A stretch of 8,177 nt of DNA from Pseudonocardiales bacterium. Lineage in GTDB: Bacteria > Actinomycetota > Actinomycetes > Mycobacteriales > Pseudonocardiaceae. Location: assembly GCA_025465385.1 (NCBI GenBank), contig JAODNG010000303.1, positions 1 to 8,177 on the forward strand. The letters run 5' to 3'. The notes below the pieces were generated by a model. That model was given only the letters and a program-made list of their open reading frames with translations. It was not told where the DNA came from and did not search any database. Positions 5,756 to 8,177 of this stretch are shown piece after piece. The translations under genes were made by a program, and so were the position numbers. The stretch's first letter is position 1. Every line of letters begins with the position of its first letter.

Positions 5756-6190
5756 ATGCCCGACCATTCGACCCAGTCCATCGTCATCAACGCCGATGCC
5801 CAGGCGATCATGGACGTGATTGCCGATTTCTCCGCGTACCCGGAATGGGCGTTGGCAGTGAAGAAGACCGAGGTAGTGATTACCGGCGACGACGACCGCG
5901 CGGAGCGGGTCCGATTTTCGCTGGACGCCGGCCTGGTGAAGGACGAGTACGTGCTCGATTACGTATGGTCTTTGGACGGGCTCACGGTCGCCTGGGAACT
6001 AGTCGAGGGCCAGCTGCAGAAGGCCCAGCACGGCTCTTATGTCCTGGAACCCGTCGGCGCGGGGACCAACGTGACCTATAGCCTCACGGTCGATCTCGCG
6101 ATTCCCATGATCGGCATGATCAAGCGAAAAGCCGAGAAGATCATCATGGACACCGCACTGAAGGAGCTCAAGCGCCGGGTCGAGGCATGA
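5756..6190 (+). CDS. SRPBCC (START-like) family protein, TB16.3/Rv2185c-like
   Basis: Starting at the ATG at 5756 gives 144 residues, the same length as M. tuberculosis TB16.3 (Rv2185c). The open frame runs upstream to 5660 into the phosphoesterase gene, but that extension is not conserved-looking. Recognisable segments are the N-terminal strand QSIVINADAQAIMDVIADF, then YPEWALAVKK (the SRPBCC helix-grip opening), a central beta sheet, and the C-terminal helix with VDLAIPMIGMIKRKAEKII. The last segment matches the TB16.3 C-terminus closely as I remember it. SRPBCC folds enclose a hydrophobic cavity and bind lipids, polyketides or similar ligands; cyclase and dehydratase roles are known only for some members. 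The biochemical role of TB16.3 homologues is not established. No signal peptide is present. Its position among acyl-CoA ligase and acyltransferase genes fits a lipid-related role, which is inference. Confidence 0.9.
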   Translation: MPDHSTQSIVINADAQAIMDVIADFSAYPEWALAVKKTEVVITGDDDRAERVRFSLDAGLVKDEYVLDYVWSLDGLTVAWELVEGQLQKAQHGSYVLEPVGAGTNVTYSLTVDLAIPMIGMIKRKAEKIIMDTALKELKRRVEA

Positions 6191-6212
6191 ATTCCCCGGG
6201 GGGTGCCGAAGG

Positions 6213-6575
6213 CTAAAGCTGCGCTCCGTCGTCTGGCCCTTCCGGTGCCGCGGCAGATCGCAGGCCGATTACCAGCCAGCCGATCCCAGCGGTGACGGCG
6301 AGAAGTCCCAGCGGTGTCGCCACCTGCTCACCGAGGTCCACCACGTTCGGTAACGCTAGCAACAGCAGGCCGACAATGATCGTGAGCACGCCGCCTACCG
6401 TTCGGACCCGTGGTATCGGCAGTGGTGCTGGCTCCAGCGGCTCGAAGTGGTCCTCATGGGCGTCGCCCGCTGGCCATCGTGGTTCCTCCCGCTCGGTGAA
6501 GGACAACTCCAAGACACCACTCTCCGTGTTCAGGCGGGTCCGCTGAGGGGCTGAGGGTACCGGGTCCGGCGGCAC
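6213..6575 (-). CDS. small membrane protein with two transmembrane helices, function unknown
   Basis: I place the start at the GTG at 6573-6575, giving 120 residues. The open frame extends to 6833 but that part is antisense to the acyltransferase gene. Residues 1-56 are hydrophilic, acidic and Pro-rich with a motif-like stretch (ELSFTEREEPRWPAGDAHED, about 23-42). Two hydrophobic helices follow, about 57-76 and 85-105, with a short acidic hairpin between them (DLGEQ). The C-terminal tail is acidic (PEGPDDGAQL). The loop is too short for a large external domain, so both ends probably face the same side, likely the cytoplasm. No Shine-Dalgarno sequence precedes the GTG, and no strict TANNNT is present, though TACCGC lies close. 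It ends 22 bases from the convergent SRPBCC stop. I do not recognise a named family; the coding call rests on the coherent membrane topology and codon choice. Confidence 0.7.
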   Translation of the reverse strand: MPPDPVPSAPQRTRLNTESGVLELSFTEREEPRWPAGDAHEDHFEPLEPAPLPIPRVRTVGGVLTIIVGLLLLALPNVVDLGEQVATPLGLLAVTAGIGWLVIGLRSAAAPEGPDDGAQL

Positions 6576-6647
6576 TGAATGCGGTATCGAACCCGCGTGC
6601 CGGCGAGCTGCGTACGCCAGGGTGGACCGCGGCCGTTGTGCCCCAGT

Positions 6648-6653
6648 TACCGT
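6648..6653 (+). promoter_or_regulatory. possible -10 element of the acyltransferase gene (TACCGT)
   Basis: TACCGT fits TANNNT and lies in the 135-base gap between two divergent genes. TGGACC (6623-6628) could be a weak -35 with a 19-base gap. Transcription would start near 6660 and leave a leader of about 50 bases carrying the AGGGAAGGA site at 6692-6700. CGTACGC is directly repeated at 6611-6617 and 6658-6664. Confidence 0.28.
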
Positions 6654-6691
6654 GCTCCGTACGCTGGTTGGCGACGCGGCCCGCGAGGGCA

Positions 6692-6700
6692 AGGGAAGGA
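6692..6700 (+). promoter_or_regulatory. ribosome binding site of the acyltransferase gene
   Basis: AGGGAAGGA lies 10 bases before the GTG at 6711 and 4 before a TTG at 6705. It marks the translation start well inside the open frame, which extends back to 6579. The GTG is preferred because the resulting N-terminus aligns with Rv2182c (MWYYLFKY against MFYWLLKH), as I recall it. Confidence 0.55.
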
Positions 6701-6710
6701 TCGGTTGGCG

Positions 6711-7418
6711 GTGTTCTACTGGCTGCTCAAACACTTGCTGCTTGGCCCGTTGATGCGGTTGACCTGCCACCCCAAGGTTCAGGGTGCCGAGCACATCCCC
6801 GATCGCGGTGGCGCCATTCTGGCCAGCAATCACCTCGCGGTCGCCGACTCCTTCTTTTTGCCACTAATGATCCGTCGCCGCCTGACATTTTTGGCCAAGC
6901 GGGAGTACTTCACCACGCCGGGGGTGCGCGGATGGCTCAAGCGGCAATTCTTCAACGCGGCCGGTCAGGTTCCCATCGACCGCTCCAGCGCGTCGGCCGC
7001 GCAGGCGGCTCTAGACACCGGAGTGCGGTTGTTGGCTCATGGTAAGCTGCTCGGCATCTATCCGGAAGGCACTCGGTCTCCGGACGGCCGGTTGTACAAG
7101 GGCAAGACCGGCGTCGCGCGGATGGCGCTGGAGGCCGGCGTCCCGGTGATTCCGGTCGTGATGGTCGGCACGGACAAAGTCAGCCCCATCGGCAAAAAAA
7201 TGTGGCGGCCGCATCCTGTCCAAATACGCTTCGGTGCGCCGCTAGACTTCTCTCGCTACGCGGGCCTGGCCGGTGACCGATTCGTCGAAAGATCCATGGC
7301 TGACGAGATCATGTACTCGTTGATGGAGCTGTCCGGACAGGAATACGTCGACAGGTACGCGACGTCGGTCAAAGACCGCGAGCCGCCTCCCCCGCGGCTG
7401 ACACTAAAGGCGTCCTGA
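6711..7418 (+). CDS. 1-acyl-sn-glycerol-3-phosphate-type acyltransferase (PlsC/LPLAT family), Rv2182c-like
   Basis: The product has 235 residues, close to the 247 of M. tuberculosis Rv2182c. It transfers an acyl chain from an acyl donor to a lysophospholipid such as lysophosphatidic acid, at the inner face of the membrane. The N-terminal hydrophobic segment (about 2-17) likely anchors it. The catalytic NHLAVAD (H41-x4-D46) is followed by the glycerol-phosphate-binding EGTRSPDGRLYKGKTG (E119-G120-T121-R122). Further hallmarks are PVIPVVMVGTD and a C-terminal LMELSGQEYVD. The last about 15 residues are Pro- and Lys-rich and variable. An A7 run (7194-7200) is in-frame as Lys-Lys-Met and does not disrupt the gene. 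It lies 38 bases before the exoribonuclease gene and diverges from the small membrane protein. Acyl groups could come from acyl-CoA made by FadD15; this link is inference. Confidence 0.93.
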   Translation: MFYWLLKHLLLGPLMRLTCHPKVQGAEHIPDRGGAILASNHLAVADSFFLPLMIRRRLTFLAKREYFTTPGVRGWLKRQFFNAAGQVPIDRSSASAAQAALDTGVRLLAHGKLLGIYPEGTRSPDGRLYKGKTGVARMALEAGVPVIPVVMVGTDKVSPIGKKMWRPHPVQIRFGAPLDFSRYAGLAGDRFVERSMADEIMYSLMELSGQEYVDRYATSVKDREPPPPRLTLKAS

Positions 7419-7442
7419 TCGATGCTGTTGCCCACCGCTGCG

Positions 7443-7456
7443 TAAGCTCACCGACC
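7443..7456 (+). promoter_or_regulatory. candidate leaderless promoter -10 of the exoribonuclease gene
   Basis: TAAGCT (7443-7448) fits TANNNT and is followed by eight bases (CACCGACC) and the GTG start at 7457. No Shine-Dalgarno sequence is seen. The 38-base gap from the acyltransferase gene also allows read-through transcription. Confidence 0.42.
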
Positions 7457-7960
7457 GTGCGGTACTTCTACGACTGCGAGTTCATCGAAGACGGCGTCAC
7501 CATCGAGCTGATCTCCATCGGAGTGGTGGACGAGGAGGGTCGGGAGTATTACGCGGTATCCACCGAGTTCAATCCGGAACGGGCCGGTGACTGGGTGCGC
7601 GCACACGTTTTGCCGAAGTTGCCGTCGCCAGCAGACCCGGCGTGGCGCGGGCGAGCCGCTATTCGGGACACGTTGCTCGAGTTTCTCACCTCGTCGGGCG
7701 AGCGGGTGGAGCTGTGGGCATGGTTCGCCGCCTATGACCACGTCGCTCTCGCCCAACTGTGGGGCCCGATGCCAGCGTTGCCGCGGACGCTACCTCGGTT
7801 TACTCGGGACCTGCGGCAGCGCTGGGAGGATGCCGGCAAGCCGGCGTTGCCCCCGCCGCCCAGTGATGCCCACGACGCGGTGGCCGATGCCCGCTACAAT
7901 CTGGCCCGCTGGCGGGTGATCGAGCAGCACCGCCTGGCGCAGCGAAGCCGTCCCTGTTGA
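7457..7960 (+). CDS. DEDDh 3'-5' exoribonuclease, RNase AS type (Rv2179c-like)
   Basis: The product has 167 residues, matching the 168 of M. tuberculosis Rv2179c, a 3'-5' exoribonuclease (RNase AS) known to prefer adenylate-rich RNA. All five DEDDh residues are visible: D6 and E8 in YFYDCEF, D94 in AAYDHVAL, and H139-x4-D144 in HDAVADARYN. These bind two Mg2+ ions and activate water for hydrolysis. The GTG at 7457 is the natural start because the first beta strand (RYFYDCEFIEDG) begins immediately after it. It is cytoplasmic. It follows the acyltransferase gene by 38 bases and precedes the phosphofructokinase gene by 85. The last about 15 residues are basic and variable. The enzyme probably acts in RNA turnover or 3'-end trimming; the biological target is not visible from sequence. 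Confidence 0.93.
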   Translation: MRYFYDCEFIEDGVTIELISIGVVDEEGREYYAVSTEFNPERAGDWVRAHVLPKLPSPADPAWRGRAAIRDTLLEFLTSSGERVELWAWFAAYDHVALAQLWGPMPALPRTLPRFTRDLRQRWEDAGKPALPPPPSDAHDAVADARYNLARWRVIEQHRLAQRSRPC

Positions 7961-7985
7961 CCTGTCGCTTTGCCGTATCGATCCT
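7957..7985 (+). promoter_or_regulatory. weak promoter candidate before the phosphofructokinase gene
   Basis: TTGACC (7957-7962) is a good -35 and overlaps the exoribonuclease stop codon. At 17 bases distance stands GATCCT (7980-7985), a poor -10. The remaining gap to 8045 contains GGAAGG (8031-8036), the ribosome binding site of the next gene, nine bases before the ATG. No terminator is seen in the gap. Confidence 0.25.
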
Positions 7986-8045
7986 CCTCATGCCAGGCTC
8001 TCGCCCGTCAATCAAGTCAAGTATGAATCGGGAAGGCGAATCGAC

Positions 8046-8177
8046 ATGCGCATCGGCGTGCTCACCGGGGGCGGTGACTGCCCCGGGCTCAACGCGGTGA
8101 TCCGGGCGGTGGTCCGCAAGGGCATCGAGGTCTACGGGAACGAGATCATCGGATTCCGGGACGGCTGGCGTGGTCCG
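8046..8177 (+). CDS. pfkA: 6-phosphofructokinase, N-terminal part (3' end outside window)
   Basis: The first 44 residues are present and the frame is open to the window end. The ATG follows GGAAGG (8031-8036) by nine bases. The N-terminus carries the phosphofructokinase signature LTGGGDCPGLNAVIRAVV, whose GGGD loop binds the phosphate donor. A residue pattern KGIEVYGNEIIGFRDGWRGP follows. GGGDCPGLNA with Cys, instead of the GGGDAPGMNA of classical bacterial ATP-PFK, is typical of the actinobacterial group that includes the pyrophosphate-dependent enzyme of Amycolatopsis methanolica. Whether this one uses ATP or pyrophosphate depends on the Gly/Asp site near residue 104, which is outside the window. 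The enzyme phosphorylates fructose 6-phosphate at C1 in glycolysis (or reversibly with PPi). Confidence 0.95.
   Translation, partial: MRIGVLTGGGDCPGLNAVIRAVVRKGIEVYGNEIIGFRDGWRGP

Noticed and set aside
6191..6212. CCCCGGGG palindrome between the convergent SRPBCC and membrane-protein genes as a bidirectional terminator
   Set aside because: The palindrome at 6194-6201 has no loop and cannot form a useful hairpin, and there is no T-run on either strand.
7194..7200. A7 run in the acyltransferase gene as a programmed frameshift site or sequencing error
   Set aside because: The zero-frame codons begin at the first A, which does not match the X-XXY-YYZ slippery layout, and the conserved protein continues in frame on both sides.

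Overview
This G+C-rich window looks like chromosomal core sequence from a mycolate-type or PIM-making actinobacterium, most likely of the Pseudonocardiaceae. The reasons are a PimB'-type mannosyltransferase, a FadD15-type acyl-CoA ligase, a TB16.3-like SRPBCC protein, an Rv2182c-like acyltransferase and an Rv2179c-like exoribonuclease. These are all neighbours in the Rv2179c-Rv2190c part of the Mycobacterium tuberculosis chromosome. Here the block ends in the start of an actinobacterial 6-phosphofructokinase that resembles the Amycolatopsis enzyme. The species assignment is inference. I see no mobile element, CRISPR array, tRNA or rRNA.

Layout. Positions 1-198 hold the end of a secreted NlpC/P60 peptidoglycan hydrolase. 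Positions 324-608 hold a small protein with two CxxC pairs. Positions 795-1859 hold a second, complete NlpC/P60 hydrolase, preceded by a promoter-like region and a perfect hairpin. Positions 1908-3035 hold pimB'. On the opposite strand, 3032-4843 holds fadD15, converging on pimB' with one CTAG serving both stop codons. Then come, on the plus strand, a metallophosphoesterase (4929-5717) and an SRPBCC protein (5756-6190). A small two-helix membrane protein lies on the minus strand (6213-6575). Finally, on the plus strand, come a 1-acylglycerol-3-phosphate-type acyltransferase (6711-7418), a DEDDh exoribonuclease (7457-7960) and the 5' end of a phosphofructokinase gene (8046 to the window end).

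How the genes fit together. Most encode cell-envelope functions: wall cleavage (two NlpC/P60 enzymes), phosphatidylinositol mannoside synthesis (PimB'), fatty-acid activation (FadD15), phospholipid acyl transfer, and possibly hydrophobic-ligand binding (SRPBCC). The exoribonuclease and phosphofructokinase are housekeeping neighbours.

The most interesting signal is in translation initiation. Four plus-strand genes without a Shine-Dalgarno sequence (pimB', the phosphoesterase, the SRPBCC gene and the exoribonuclease) each have a TANNNT -10-like hexamer ending exactly 7 or 8 bases before the start codon. That is the layout of leaderless transcripts in actinobacteria. The other plus-strand genes with a visible start have purine-rich ribosome binding sites, as does fadD15. 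No clearly undescribed system stands out; the best leads are the leaderless set, the leader hairpin and direct-repeat operator before the second NlpC/P60 gene, and the small cysteine protein between the two hydrolases.
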